A stretch of DNA of 64,000 nucleotides from Pleurodeles waltl (taxonomy: Eukaryota > Chordata > Amphibia > Caudata > Salamandridae): the NCBI RefSeq assembly GCF_031143425.1, contig NC_090439.1, positions 645,359,465 to 645,423,464 on the forward strand, read 5' to 3'. Positions 35,704 to 47,367 of the stretch are shown in pieces; the first letter of the stretch is position 1; every line of letters starts with the position of its first letter. The notes beneath the pieces are model-generated. The model was not told the origin of the DNA, did not search any database, and saw only the letters and a program-made list of their open reading frames with translations. The translations under genes and the position numbers were made by a program.

Positions 35704-36619
35704 GGGCCATATTTATACTTTTTGATGCAAAACTGCGCTAACGCAGTTTTGCGCCAAAAAAATTAGCGCCGACTAACGCCATTCTGAAGCGCCATGCGGG
35801 CGCCGTATTTATTGAATGGCGTTAGCCGGCGTTAGCCGACCGGCGCTGCCTGGTGTGCGTGAAAAAAACCGATGTACACCAGGCAGCGCCGGCGTAGGGA
35901 AAAATGGCGTTTGGGCATCCAAAAATGGGGCAAGTCAGGCTGAGGCAAAAAAATCGTCTTAACCCGATTTGCGCCATTTTTTTTGGGCGCCCAGACGCCA
36001 TTAACATGACTCCTGTCTTAGCAAAGACAGGAGTCATGCCCCCTTGCCCAATGGCCATGCCCAGGTGACTTATGTCCCCTGGGCATGGTCATTGGGCATA
36101 GTGGCATGTAGGGGGGCACAAATCAGGCCCCCCTATGCCACACAAAAAAAAAAAAAAAAATACTTACCACAACTTACCTTTTCTTCCCTGGGATGGGTCC
36201 CTCCATCCTTGGGTGTCCTCCTGGGGTGGGCAAGGGTGGCAGGGGGTGTCCCTGGGGGCAGGGGAGGGCACCTCTGGGCTCATTCTGAGCCCACAGGTCC
36301 CTTAACGCCTGCCCTGACCCAGGCGTTAAAAAGAGGCGCAAATGCAGGGTTTTTTGCCCCGCCCACTCCCGGGCGTCATTTTTGCCCGGGAGTATAAATA
36401 CCACGCACATGCCTGGAAGTCATTTTTTAAGACGGGAACGCCTACCTTGCATCTCATTAACGCAAGGAAGGTGTTCACGCCAAAAAATTACGCTAACTCC
36501 ATGAACTTTGGCGCTAGACGTGTCTAACGCCAAAGTATAAATATGGAGTTAGTTTTGCATCTAATTTGCGTCGAAAAAAACGACGCAAATTCGGCGCAAA
36601 CGGAGTATAAATATGCCCC
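35704..36619. mobile_element. Harbinger-type MITE inside the Helitron
   Basis: Ends GGGCCATATTTATACT (35704) and AGTATAAATATGCCCC (to 36619), inverted. It is the same family as 2062-2976, in opposite orientation, with shared words GCAAAACTGC(G) and ACTAACTCCATATTTATAC (complement). The three bases on each side are ACA, a possible target duplication that is not the expected TWA. It splits the Helitron gene between the Rep-side sequence and the helicase. Internal palindromes such as GCGTTAGCCGGCGTTAGCC are present. Not coding. Confidence 0.75.
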
Positions 36620-38476
36620 ACAATTTCTTGCTAAGTGTCTTCTCTTCAGAAATCTCCTCCCAGATCTCCTTCAACTCTGTCTTTTCACATTTTGTAATGT
36701 ATGACGTGACATACCGAGCCAGAGTGCCAGAGAGTGTTGTGATATGTATAATGTGTTTTATCCTATATGTAAGATTCAACTTATGCCTCTATGGTGAAGG
36801 GTGGGACAGTGTGTGATAAAAAATTAATTGCAGAAAGAGGGCTTGATGGAAGAAATGGACATTTTTTCCAGTGATCAATTGAGGTTTTCACTGATGTTGC
36901 AATGACAGATATATCTTTCCCCACCATATGCTATTTCACATTGGTTTGGTTCTATAGTCCAGGCTTAGTGGGGTTACAAGGGCTCTACCCTGTTGTGGTG
37001 AGGTTCTGTCAAGAGCTGAAACAGGTCATCCCACGCATACTCAGTACAACTGAGCTTCAGAAACCAAGTTGGTGCACCCAGATTTCTCAGCATACATTTC
37101 AGTTCTCCATGAAAGAATCAATATTTGTTGGAGCCACATTAGCATGTCAATAAATTAATCAAGTTGCATTCTAGGTGTTCATCATTTTAATTACTTTTGT
37201 TCACAAAATCTCTCACATAGAATTTTGAAGATTAACTCCTGTTTTTAGAATGTGATTTACTGCATATGAAAGTCCAGACAAGTCACTCTCAAATAGAAGG
37301 TGAACTATGTATGGGATATTGGATCCCTCTAAATATAACCGTGTTGATTGGTATTCAGCTGCTGGTATTTGTATGGGCCAGTCATCTTAGCGACCACCTA
37401 CTCCAATGTGAAACAACTGGGGAAAACAGCAAGCCTCTAAACCTTTTTCCCACACACTCATGGCAGCTCTCGTTCCTTGCTTCATTCTAAACTGCTCAAT
37501 AGCATCACCAATGACTTATTTGGAATGTAATGGATGGATGCTGTAGTGCTCATAAATTTGTTCTGATTGGGCTTGATCCACCTTTTCTTTTTGTCCACTT
37601 GCTGGCAAACTGTCATCTTCAACATTTGCTACATCAAGTTCAACATCAACATTTTTATAATAAACCTTATTTTGTACCAGGTGTAACTTTGTGTGTTTTA
37701 CTTTATTAACACCAACTAACTTTTGCCAAATTTCTATATTTTTAGTTGGCACACCATTTTCTAGAATAATAAGTGGCCCATCAGTGTCTTTGTCTACCTT
37801 TATAGTTTCAATATTCTTTTTAAAGTCTAATGGCAAATACACTACTCTTCCTTTAAGGCCTTTCCTTAACTCTGCTGAATGTAATTTACCTGTTTTTGGT
37901 TCCAATCGTATAACTGCTTGAACTCATGTACAGGCTGTGTAAGGATTCATTTATATCCATTTAAGTCCCATAGCTGTTCAGGAATACTCCCTAGTTCCTC
38001 CTTGTTATGTACTGCTCTAGCTGGTGTTTTATGATCTTTTAACTTATCATAGCAGTACTTACATATAACTTGCTGCATGGCCAAGTCAAACCGCTACTCT
38101 ACAAATAAATAAGCAGCCAAATTCTGCCACTTTTCTCTGTATTCCCCTTCAGTTTTAGAAAAAAGATCTACATTTTGTGCTTGACATTTGTAGTGAGAGA
38201 GTCAACAAGAAATACAAAACATAGTTTGGTTTTTCAGAACAAGCTGCATTAAACTTTATAATTTCTTGTTCAAAATTCTCAGTACTAGTACCTGTGCTCA
38301 GTTCCTTAATACCTGTACTTACAAATTCCTCATTCTCCTTCAGAACCAAAGAAACAAGAACCACACATCCTCACAAACTCTTTTTACCTCTCCTACTGTC
38401 CCATGCAAACCTATTCTATTAATTTCTCCAAAACATAAGGCTGGAGTCTTCACATAGTAAAGTCTCCTAAGTAAAT
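36561..38476 (-). pseudogene. Helitron protein, central region (DUF6570-like, Helitron_like_N, Rep side)
   Basis: On the minus strand, from right to left: LYYVKTPALCFGEINRIGL (about 38400-38470); KYCYDKLKDHKTPARAV and GSIPEQLWDLN (about 37960-38070), a Cys-rich start; PKTGKLHSAELRKGLKGRVV and LPLDFKKN (about 37810-37900), typical of the KG(R/H)V block in Helitron proteins; CCFPQLFHIGVGGR (about 37410), close to the FPxLFPxGxGG box; GAPTWFLKLSCTEYAWDDL (about 37030-37090), the Helitron_like_N core; and ARYVTSYITKCEK (about 36690-36725), the YxxKxEK-like end of Rep. The HUH metal motif was not seen, and stops are frequent between 36780 and 37000. Inactive. The Rep end is included up to the MITE junction at 36620; the far edge is approximate. 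Confidence 0.65.
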
Positions 38477-39076
38477 TTAGGCCCTCATTACAACATTTGT
38501 GGTAAAAGCTTACTGCCGTGCAGAAGACCGCCAACACACCGCCACGGCCGCGGAATTCAGCCACAGCTATCATGACCCACATTTCAGAATCCGCCAAAAT
38601 TCAGACACCCACACAAGTCTGCCACACCAAAGGTCAGTGATAAACTGGCGAAAACGAAACCTCCACCGTCACGGCAACAGAAAAACACCCACACTATCAC
38701 GACACACGAATCCACGCGGCGGTCTTTCAACCGCAGTATTCCATTGGCGGTACACACCGCCGCGCTCAAAATACACACACTCTTACAAAACACAGCCACA
38801 TTGGACAATTCAAAATACACACACCTGATACACATACACACACCACTCCCACACACCAATTACAATATAAAACACACACCCACATCACCCACAAACCCTT
38901 ACAACCAAAAATTCCAAAAGAAGGCCAGAGAGAGACAGCACCAGCAAGAACAACAGCATCCACAGGCACACAACACCATCACCCACAGAACTTCCACGCA
39001 CCTCACACAACACACCACTACATATCAGCACACTTATCACCACACTCTCCACCCCACACATCACCTACACCACCCC

Positions 39077-40597
39077 ATGGCACGGCAAAGACACCCCAGG
39101 TTCTCGGGGGAGGAGCTCAGGGTCATGGTGGAGGAAATCGTCTGGGTAGAGCCACAGCTATTCGGATCACAGGTGCAGCACACCTCAATAGCAAGGAAGA
39201 TGGAGCTCTGGCGAAGAATAGTGGACAGGGTCAACGCAGTGGGACATCACCCAAGAAATCGGGAGGACATCAGGAAGAGGTGGAATGACCTACGGGGGAA
39301 GGTGTGTTCTATGGTCTCAAGACACCACCAGGCGGTTCAGCGGACTGGCGGCGGACCCCCACCTTCTCCCCCACAACTAACAACATGGGAGGAGCCGGTC
39401 TTGGCGATTCTGCATCCTGAGGGCCTCGCAGGAGTAGGTGGAGGAATGGACTCTGGTGAGACAAATCTCAATTATTACATCCCCCACCCTACCTGCAAGC
39501 CAGCACATACCCCCACCCTCACCCCCAGCACTCCAACTCCTCACATATGTCCCAACATCACAAACCACCCATCTCAACACCAAGCCCTGCATGCAACAAC
39601 AAAGCATGGACACCCATCACTAAAGCATGCCCACTGCACATACCCATACAACCCCCTAAACCATCCTCACACAAGGTCCCACACAGGAATGCAAGCACTG
39701 GGGTACACGGTCACCCACCCATTGCACACCATGACACACACAGATGTCATAATCATCCTTTTATACCCCTGCAGGACCCCTACCCAACGTCACTGGACAG
39801 GAGGGTCCTCACATGTCCACACCACCAACAGAAGAGGCCCACAGTGATGACAGCAGCTCTGTCCAACTGGATCTAGATGACCAGCCCGGCCCATCGGGGA
39901 CCTCTGGACAGTCGGTTCCCCTCACCCAGTCACAGGCCACCACAGACCTTCCCCCCTCTGGAAACACCAGCACAGCACCCACCCAGCGGGCCCATACCTC
40001 CGTCCCCAGGACACGTCAATCATCTGTGTGTCCACCACTACAGGGAACCCAGGATAACCCACCACCCCAACACAACAGGGACCTGGGGGCAGTGGCAGTG
40101 GGCACACGGTCCAGGCGACGGAGACCCAGGAACACAGGGGAACTGGGAGGGCTGCTGTGCGACAGGGGGCGGACAGGCCAAGGGAACCCACTCTCCACGA
40201 GGCCCTCTCCTCCATCATGGGAGCCTACCACCACTCCCAGGAGACAATAGCAACGGTACTGGCCAAGTTTCAGGAGACCCAGCGCCTGCAGGTGGAACAG
40301 TATATGGGCTTCAGGGAGGAACTCAGAACCATCAGCTCCACCCTGGGCACCATCGTAGGGGTGCTGAAGGAAGTACTCAACACCAGGAGAGACACTATGG
40401 CACTTCAAGGGGCCCCTGACACTAGCATTTACGATGAACTGCCCACCACCTCCGCCGGCGCTAGTGGACAGGACGCCCCGCCGCAGGACCACCACACCAG
40501 CACCCCACCACCTGCAGAGGAAGAACCACCCTGCAAACGGTCCCTGAGATCCAGGAACAAGACAGAGCACGATGCCAAGACCCCTGCCAAGAAATGA
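39077..40597 (+). pseudogene. Harbinger Myb/SANT-like protein A, two exons, one frameshift
   Basis: Harbinger transposons usually encode a Myb/SANT-like DNA-binding protein that helps the transposase enter the nucleus and bind the ends. The ATG at 39077 starts MARQRHPRFSGEELRVMVEE, followed by ELWRRIVDRVN and REDIRKRWNDLRGKV, a three-helix Myb/SANT pattern with spaced Trp (residues about 7-80). A 319-bp intron (39456-39774) has GTGAGA...CCCTGCAG borders. Exon 2 is acidic and Ser/Pro-rich, then basic (RSRRRRPRN), then helical (REPTLHEALSSIMGAY, LRTISSTLGTIVGVLKE), ending KTPAKK and TGA. One frameshift at the G-run 40164-40169 is the only visible break. Earlier in-frame sequence from 38744 is His/Thr-rich and looks untranslated. 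Confidence 0.75.
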
Positions 40598-40792
40598 GAC
40601 CACCCTGATTGTCATCCTACTGTCCCACTTTGTCACCCTGTCCATACTTAAACTGCCCCAGCTCCACTTCCTATGCCCATATGGGCAATGCACCTGTGAG
40701 ACTGATAGACTGGACTCTGCCATGGACATTCCTCTGCCATCACCCCTCACCATTTCACTACCCCTCCAATATTGAGCACTTTAATAAACACA

Positions 40793-40798
40793 CTTAAA
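40793..40798 (+). terminator. Polyadenylation signal AATAAA of Myb-like gene A
   Basis: AATAAA lies about 195 bp past the stop of gene A and before the convergent transposase gene, whose stop is at 41076. A likely 3' end signal. Confidence 0.5.
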
Positions 40799-41075
40799 GC
40801 ACAAAACAATCTGGAGTCTGTCTGTGATTTCAAAATAGTGTATTAGCAATTACAGTAACAAAATGCTCTTTCAATTGTAATGTCAACATACCTATGTCAC
40901 ACAGCTCTAGTCCATGAGAAATCTAAGCAGATGTCACACAGTGGGACCCACATCTGTGAAATCGTAAGGGAAAGTGACAACTCAGTGACCATACACCGGG
41001 TGAAAACGACAGACAGTAGAGAGGTAGTAGTGTTAAATTACTTGTAGTAGGCAGGTCTGTACTCTTACCTGTGTC

Positions 41076-42250
41076 TCACTGGAAATATTGCTGGATCACT
41101 GAGTCCCTGTTGTTCATGTCTTCTTCCTCTGCTGCCTCGTATTCACTGTCAACAGGCTCCACAGCTGCCACAACACCGCCATCTGGACCATCCTCCTGCA
41201 GAAAAGGCACCTGTTGTCGCACAGCCAAGTTGTGAAGCATACAGCAGGCCACGATGATCTGGCACACCTTCTTTGGTGAGTAGAATAGGGATCCACCTGT
41301 CATATTGAGGCACCTGAACCTGGCTTTCAGGAGACCGAAGGTCCGCTCGATCACCCTCCTAGTTCGCCTGTGGGCCTCATTGTAGCGTTCCTCTGCCCTT
41401 GTCCTGGGATTCCTCACTGGGGTCAGTAGCCATGACAGGTTGGGGTAACCAGAGTCACCTGCAAATGGCGAAGGACAACTGTTAGACACGCACTAACCTG
41501 GAGGGATATCCCCAGACCCCAACAACCATTCCCACTGTCTTGCTCCCAGGTGCTCACCTAATAGCCACACACGGTGCCTCTGGAGTTGACCCATCACATA
41601 CGGGATGCTGCTATTCCGCAGGATGTAGACGTCATGCAGTGAGCCAGGGAACATGGCATTCACATGGGAGATGTACTGATCTGCCAAACATACCATCTGT
41701 ACATTCATGGAATGATAACTCTTCCGGTTTCTGTACACCTGTTCACTCCTGTGGGGGGGGGGACCAAAGCCACATGGGTCCCATCAATGGCACCTATGAT
41801 GTTGGGGATGTGTCCCAGGGCATAGAAATCACCTTTCACTGTAGGCAAATCCTCCACCTGAGGAAAAACAATGTAGCTCCGCATGTGTTTCAGAAGGGCA
41901 GACAACACTCTGGACAATACGTTGGAAAACATAGGCTGGAACATCCCTGATGCTATGGCCACTGTTGTTTGAAAAGACCCACTTGCAAGGAAATGGAGCA
42001 CTGACAGCACCTGCACTTGAGGGGGGATTCCTGTGGGATGGCGGATTGCTGACATCAGGTCTGGCTCCAACTGGGTACACAGTTCCTGGATTGTGGCACG
42101 GTCAAGCCTGTATGTGATAATCAAATGTCGCTCCTCCATTGTCGACAGGTCCACCAACGGTCGGTACACCGGAGGATGCCGCCATCTCCTCACATGTCCC
42201 AGCGGACGGTGCCTATGAAGGACAATAGCGAGCACAGAGTCAAACAACTC
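41076..42250 (-). pseudogene. HARBI1-type DDE transposase, nearly intact
   Basis: The DDE enzyme that cuts and pastes Harbinger DNA. On the minus strand: N-terminal helical part (MEERHLIITYRLDRATIQELC from 42139, with in-frame sequence upstream as VRRWRHPPVYRPLVDL), IGAIDGTHVALVPP (first Asp, about 41790), then FPGSLHDVYILRNS (second Asp, about 41630), GDSGYPNLSWLLTP (third segment, about 41430-41458) and NEAHRRTRRVIERTFGLLK (Glu, about 41340-41385). All DDE residues are present. A 99-bp intron (41459-41557) with GTGAGC...TTTGCAG borders is needed to join GDSGYP. A shift at the C-run 41750-41762 separates the first two parts. The exact start is unsure. It ends at 41076, facing gene A. Confidence 0.8.
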
Positions 42251-42640
42251 AGAGGTACGTACCCAAAGTTTACACAGAACACCATCCATACACAAAAGAT
42301 GGCCTGTATGTGTGTAGAGTCTAGGCCTAGGTATGTGTGAGGCAGTTGAAAATGAAGCCATGTGGGCCCCTGAAATGGCGGCTGCCTGACCTGTAAAGTG
42401 GGACAATGAGATGTGAGGTAACTGCGCTGGCGTTGTACACCGTCGCGGCGCAATGCTGCATTGGTTAACATTGGACCCTATGGGTCCCAGGAGCCAATGA
42501 CGCTGTACGCCGGCGGTGACGGTACGCACCGCCGCAGATGTGACCGCCATTTTCTATCTGTTCAATCACTCAATACCTGATCTTCGACAGGAGAGGACCT
42601 ACACTGCAAGTGCTGCTGTGACCTCGGTCTGGAAGAGACA

Positions 42641-45357
42641 ATGGCTCAAGTGTCTAGGGAAAGGGCCCCTGCCTTCACATCGGAGGAGTTGGAGAAGCTC
42701 ATGGATGGGGTCCTCCCCCAGTACACGCTACTCTACGGTCCTCCAGACAAACAGGTAAGTACACAGGGAGCATGTTGTATGGGCTATGCCTGTGTGGAGA
42801 GGGCTGGAAGTAAGAAGGAAGGGGGGAGAGTGCTGCATGCATGAAAGACAGTGAATGCATGTGCCACATGGCAAGGGTAGGGATGGGGGCCAATCAGTTT
42901 GACGGTGCAGTTGGTAATAACTTCTCTTTTTCCCCTGTACATTTCATGTAGGTCAGCGCCCACCAGAAAAAAGATATTTGGCGTGCCTTCGCCAAGGACG
43001 TCCAGACCCTGGGGGTCTACCACAGACGGAGCACCCACTGCCAGAAAAGATGGGAGGACATTCGCCGCTGGAGCAAGAAGACGGCAGAGGCTCAGCTGGG
43101 GATGGCCTCCCAACGTGGGAGGGGTGCCCATTGCACCATGACCCCCCGATGTTCAGGATCCTGGCGGTGGCCTACCCGGAGTTGGATGAGTGCTTGAGGG
43201 CATCACAGCAGCCACAAGGGGGTGAGTACGCTCTCATTCTGCTGACTTTGCGCGCAGTGGAGGTGTCTGGGTGGGGGAGGTGGGTTGTGGGTTTCGCTAG
43301 GCCAGGGAGAGTTCCGTAGGCAAGGCTTTTCGTAAGGCAGGCCATGTGGCACCCCAACCCACCTCTGTAGAGTGCCAAGTACACCTAGTCATGCCCCTGT
43401 GTCACCTATGTGTGCAGATGTCGTCCATAGCCCTGTAGGCCATTTCCCAGGAATTGAAGAATGGAGCCCAAGGGCGCGGCGTAGTGCAGGGGGCTTCTGT
43501 GTCTGTCGTGTCCGCCAACGGTAGCGGTAATGCATGCACTCAACATGTCTTTCTTCTGTCCCCCCCCCACTTCTTGTGGTCTCCCTGTTCTTGTGTGCAT
43601 TACCATCATCAGGCAGAGGAGCAGTGGCACCGGAGCACCAGGGGGCTGCGTCCCACATGGCCATGGAGGTCCACACTATGGACTCGGACTTCACCAGTGG
43701 GACGGAGGGCGAGGGGAGCTCCACGCCGGGAACAGGAGCTGAGACCAGTGACACGGACTCATCCTCTGATGGGAGCTCCCTTGTGGTGGCGGCAACATCT
43801 GTGCCACCCCCATCTACAGGTACAGCCGCCACACCCCCTTCCAGCACCGCCCTCCCAGCAGCCCCTCAGCCTTCACCCCTTGCCCGCTCACCCGGGAGGG
43901 TGGGCATCACCTTCGCCCCAGGCACCTCAGGCCCTGCACCAGTCACCCCTGCTGCCCTGATTGAGGAGGCCATTGACCTCCTCAGGTCCCTCACTGTTGG
44001 GCAGTCTACCATTTTGAATGCCATCCAGGGTGTAGAAAGGTAGTTGCAACAAACAAATGCATTCCTGGAGGGCATTCATTCTGGTCAGGCGGCCCTTCAG
44101 CGAGCTTTTCAGACTCTGGCCTCAGCACTGATGGCAGCCATTGTCCCCCTCTCTAGCCTCCCCCCTCCAGCTTCCTCCACCCAGACCCAATCCCCTCTAC
44201 CTCAGCCTATCCCAAGCACACCTACAGACCAGCATGCACACACGTCAACACACAAGGGAAGCTCAGGCAAACATAAGCACCACACATCCCACAGGCACTC
44301 ACGCAAGCATCACACACATGCAGACACACCAACATCCACTGCCTCCACTGTGTCCCCCTCCTCCTCGTCTCCCTCCTCCATCCCAGTCTTGTCTACACTC
44401 ACACCTGCATGCACTACCTCTACAGCCACTACTTCCCTCTCCAGCACACCCACCACCACACCCCGCTCACTTGCAGTCACCACCCCCACTACCATTCACA
44501 CGTCCTCTGTGTCCTCTCCCATTGTGTCTGTGACACCCCCTCCCAAGATACACAAACGCAGGCACACACCCACCCAACAGCCATCCACCTCACGACAGCC
44601 TCCAGCGCATGCACCTTCACCCAAAGTCACCAAACGTACACCTCCTACATCCACCACCTCTTCCTCCACTCCCAAACCCCCTCCAGCTACCCATCCCAGT
44701 GTGTCCCAAAAACTTTTCCTGTCCACCCTTGACCTCTTTCCCACACCTCCCCCACACCGTCCGTCTCCTAGGTCCCGAACTAGCACCTCAGCCACAACAT
44801 CTCCGGGACCAGTGGTGCCTGTAGTCACCGGATTCTGGAGTGCACCGGCCACCAGGGCAGCCAGTGTGGCACGGAGCCACAGCACAGACACTCCCCTACC
44901 TGTGAAGCATCAGAAGTTGGCCAGTGCCCGGCGGGAGAGGTGGAAGACTCCAGCCACCAAAGCCGCTCCCAGGGGTCCCAGTGGGAGTGTGGAGTCAGCT
45001 GTGACACCTTCCAAGGTGGGGAAGGGCCACAAGAAACCCGGCAAGTCTGGGAAGAGCAGCACGGCGGAGAAGACCGCCATCATCCCCGCTGCCCAGGAGG
45101 CCACCTCCAGCACAAGCCCAGCTGCCCAGGATAGGATGGCCAGCACTAGCCCACTTGCCCAGGAGGGGCCCGCCAGCACCAGCCCAGCTGTCCAGGAGGC
45201 CACCGCCAGGACAAACCCAGCTGCCCAGGAGGCCACCGCCAGCACTAGCCCACCTGCCCAGGAGGGGCCCGCCAGAACCAGCCCACCTGCCCAGGAGGCC
45301 ACCACCAGCCCACCTGCCCAGGAGGCCACCGCCAGCAAAAGCCCCACTGGGCCATGA
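42641..45357 (+). pseudogene. Harbinger Myb/SANT-like protein B, three exons, Ser/Thr/Pro-rich tail
   Basis: A second, different Myb/SANT-like gene, divergent from the transposase. Exon 1 (42641-42754) reads MAQVSRERAPAFTSEELEKL to the donor GTAAGT. Exon 2 (42952-43221) follows TGTAG and has KKDIWRAFAKDVQTLGV and THCQKRWEDIRRWSKK, completing a three-Trp SANT fold of the NAIF1-like kind, then LAVAYPELDECL after a one-base shift near 43136. It ends at GTGAGT. Exon 3 (from 43613, after CATCAG) is acidic, then TPAALIEEAIDLLRSLTVGQ and FLEGIHSGQAALQRAFQTLA helices, then a long tail of Ser/Thr/Pro/His. Stop TAG at 44041 interrupts one frame. The tail ends in 11-residue repeats (AQEATASTSPA). Splice sites are inferred. 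Confidence 0.65.
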
Positions 45358-45440
45358 AGGACCGCCAGCACAAGCCCCGCTGGGCCATGAAGGACTGCCA
45401 GCAAAAGCCCTGCTGGGCCATGAAGGACCGCCAGCAGCTG
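45080..45440 (+). repeat. 33-bp tandem repeats at the end of gene B
   Basis: About eight 33-bp units (GCCCAGGAGGCCACC core) encode AQEATASTSPA-like 11-mers up to 45357. They are followed by three 33-bp units with GGGCCATGAAGGACCGCC. The 33-bp length keeps the frame, consistent with expansion while coding. Confidence 0.75.
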
Positions 45441-45449
45441 AGACCCTGC

Positions 45450-45605
45450 AATGGAGACCGCCATCTCAAGCACCGCTGATCAGGGCACCGCCATCTCAAG
45501 CACTGCTGCACAGGGCACTGCCATCTCAAGCACCGCTGCACAGGGCACCACCATCTCAAGCACCGCTGAACAGGGCACCGCCATCTCAAGCACCTCTAGC
45601 CCAAG
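45450..45605 (+). repeat. 30-bp tandem repeat, five units
   Basis: Units with GCCATCTCAAGCACCGCTG and CAGGGCAC, 30 bp each. They also keep a reading frame (AISSTAAQGT), which lies in another frame from the tail of gene B. Confidence 0.75.
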
Positions 45606-45649
45606 AGCAGCAAGGGCACTGACGCAACTGAGTCCGTCACAGGGTGAAT

Positions 45650-46365
45650 GATGCATTCTTGGCCCCATGCCCCCTCCAGAACCATTGGAGAAAAGCTTCC
45701 ACTACCTCTGTCCTTAGCAGGATGAAGCACTCTGGGCACCATGCCCCCTCCAGAACCAGTGGTGTCTGTCATCCACTACCTCTGTCCTTAGCAAGATGAA
45801 GCACTCTGGGCACCATGCCCCCTCCAGAACCAGTGGAGAAAAGCATCCACTACCCCAATCCTTGGCAGGATGAAGCACTCTGGGCACCATGCCCCCTCTA
45901 GATCCAGTGGAGACTGTCATCCACTACCTCTGTCCTTAGCAGGATGAAGCACTCTGGGCACCATGCCCCCTCCCAAACCAGTGGAGAAAAACATCCACTA
46001 CCTCTGTCCTTAGCAGGATGAAGCACTCTGAGCACCATGCCCCCTCCAGAACCAGTGGAGACTGTCATCCACTACCTCTGTCCTTAGCAGGATGAAGCAC
46101 TCTGAGCACCATGCCCCCTTCAGAACCAGTGGAGAAAAGCATCCACTACCCCAATCCTGGGCAGGATGAAGCACTCTGGGCACCATGCCCCCTCCAGAAC
46201 CAGTGGAGACTGTCATCCACTACCTCTATCCTTAGCTGGATGAAGCACTGTGGGCGTCATGCTCCCTCCAGAACCAGTGGAGACTGTCATCCATTACCTC
46301 TGTCCTTAGCAGGATGAAGCACTCTGGGCACCATGCCCCCTCCAGAACCAGTGGAGACTGTTATC
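45650..46365 (+). repeat. 74-bp tandem repeat, about nine units
   Basis: Each unit has AGGATGAAGCACTCTGGGCA, CCATGCCCCCTCCAGAACCA and either AGTGGAGAAAAGCATCCACT or a GTGGAGACTGTCATCC variant, alternating in places, so a 148-bp higher-order period appears. The unit length does not preserve frame, so this is probably non-coding. Confidence 0.8.
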
Positions 46366-46610
46366 CACTTGTGAGACTGTGGCTTTGCACTCCCCAGGAT
46401 TGAACAGTGGGCAAACCACCCACTGTAGAGACTTGAGAGACTGTGGCTTTGCACTCCCCAGGATTGCACAGTGGGCAAACCACCCACTGTAGAGACTTGT
46501 GAGACTGTGGCTTTGCACTCCCCAGGATTGAACAGTGGGCAACCCACCCACTGTAGAGAACTGAGAGACTGTTGCTTTGCACTCTCCAGGATGGAACAGT
46601 GGGCATGTGG
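46366..46610 (+). repeat. About 64-bp tandem repeat, four units
   Basis: Units with GAGACTGTGGCTTTGCACTC, CCCAGGATTGAACAGTGGGC and CCACCCACTGTAGAGA. Follows directly on the 74-bp array; different sequence. Non-coding. Confidence 0.8.
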
Positions 46611-47364
46611 CCCCCTCGTGGATTTGGCGTCCTGCACTCAAGCGGCTGAGGTGCCCCCCTTTCCCTCCCCCTGAGGTGCCTGTTTAGTTGCTCTATGATG
46701 CCCCTGCAGTGTTCTCTCCGTCATGGTCGGGGATCTTGTGTGGGCCTCGCCCATACCGTGTGGTCCCAGTGTTCCACAGACTTTCTTAGAGCACTACCTG
46801 GACTATTATGCTTGGTATATATTATGTACATGGTGTATATATATATTTCGGCCTACTTGCTTTTAATATATGACAATGGTTACACTCATTTTCTATTGTC
46901 TTTGCATTCTTCCGGGGGTTTTGAGGGGTGTAACTGTGATGTATTGATATGCATTAGTGTGTGTGTGTTGTAGTGGGTGAGGGTGGGGGTGTTGCGTGTG
47001 AATGTCACTGTTTTTTGCCTACCCTGTGTCGTAGGTGCAGTACTCACCATGGTCTTAGCCGCCGACGTTCGTGCTCCTAGTAGAGGAGCAGGAAGACTAT
47101 TGCAGGTAGAATTTGGAGTTCCGGGTCCATGGTGTCCTCGTTCCTCGTGGGTTGTGTAGAGGTGAGCGTTTTCCCTTCGGGATTCCTGTTTCCGCTGTGT
47201 TTTTATCCACGGTGAATCCGCCCCGGAAAAGGTGGCGGATTGGCCTGTCATAATAGTGTGGGCGGTACATTGTCTCCCACCTGTCTGTTGGTGGTGACCG
47301 CCGCGCTGTTTGTTTGTACCGCCGTGGCGGTCGGAGTGTTAAAGTGGCTGTCTTTGTTGGCGGT
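46611..47364. other. Right end region of the Harbinger element
   Basis: No gene. Contains an AT-rich stretch (46800-46860), a GTGTGTGTG word near 46965 and, from 47200, CCGCC/GGCGG-rich sequence inverted relative to the left end. Confidence 0.5.
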
Positions 47365-47367
47365 TTA

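Larger units (their letters stand above)
38480..47364. mobile_element. Harbinger element with three genes, inserted in the Helitron
   Basis: Left end GGCCCTCATTACAAC (38480) follows TTA (38477-38479). The right end stops at GTTGGCGGT (47364), followed by TTA (47365-47367). Subterminal sequences correspond in inverted orientation (ACCGCCAACA with CCGCCACGG near 38525, complement at about 47310-47364), but the outermost 45 bp of the left end have no counterpart at the right. Helitron coding sequence resumes exactly on both sides. Inside are a Myb/SANT gene (+), a DDE transposase (-) and a second Myb/SANT gene (+), then tandem repeats and a CCGCC-rich right end. At 8.9 kb it is long for the family. 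Confidence 0.75.

Noticed and set aside
36044..36397. 117-residue frame within the MITE
   Set aside because: Lies inside a non-autonomous element with palindromes and is not shared as a frame with the related copy at 2062-2976.
40016..40753. 245-residue minus-strand frame
   Set aside because: Antisense shadow of Myb-like gene A; low-complexity Gly/Val/Trp composition with no domain.
44910..45473. 187-residue minus-strand frame rich in Ala, Gly, Val and Leu
   Set aside because: It is the complement of the 33-bp coding repeat of gene B; no start context or motif.
45650..46610. Regularly spaced repeats resembling a CRISPR array
   Set aside because: Units are contiguous with no unique spacers, and the context is a eukaryotic transposon.
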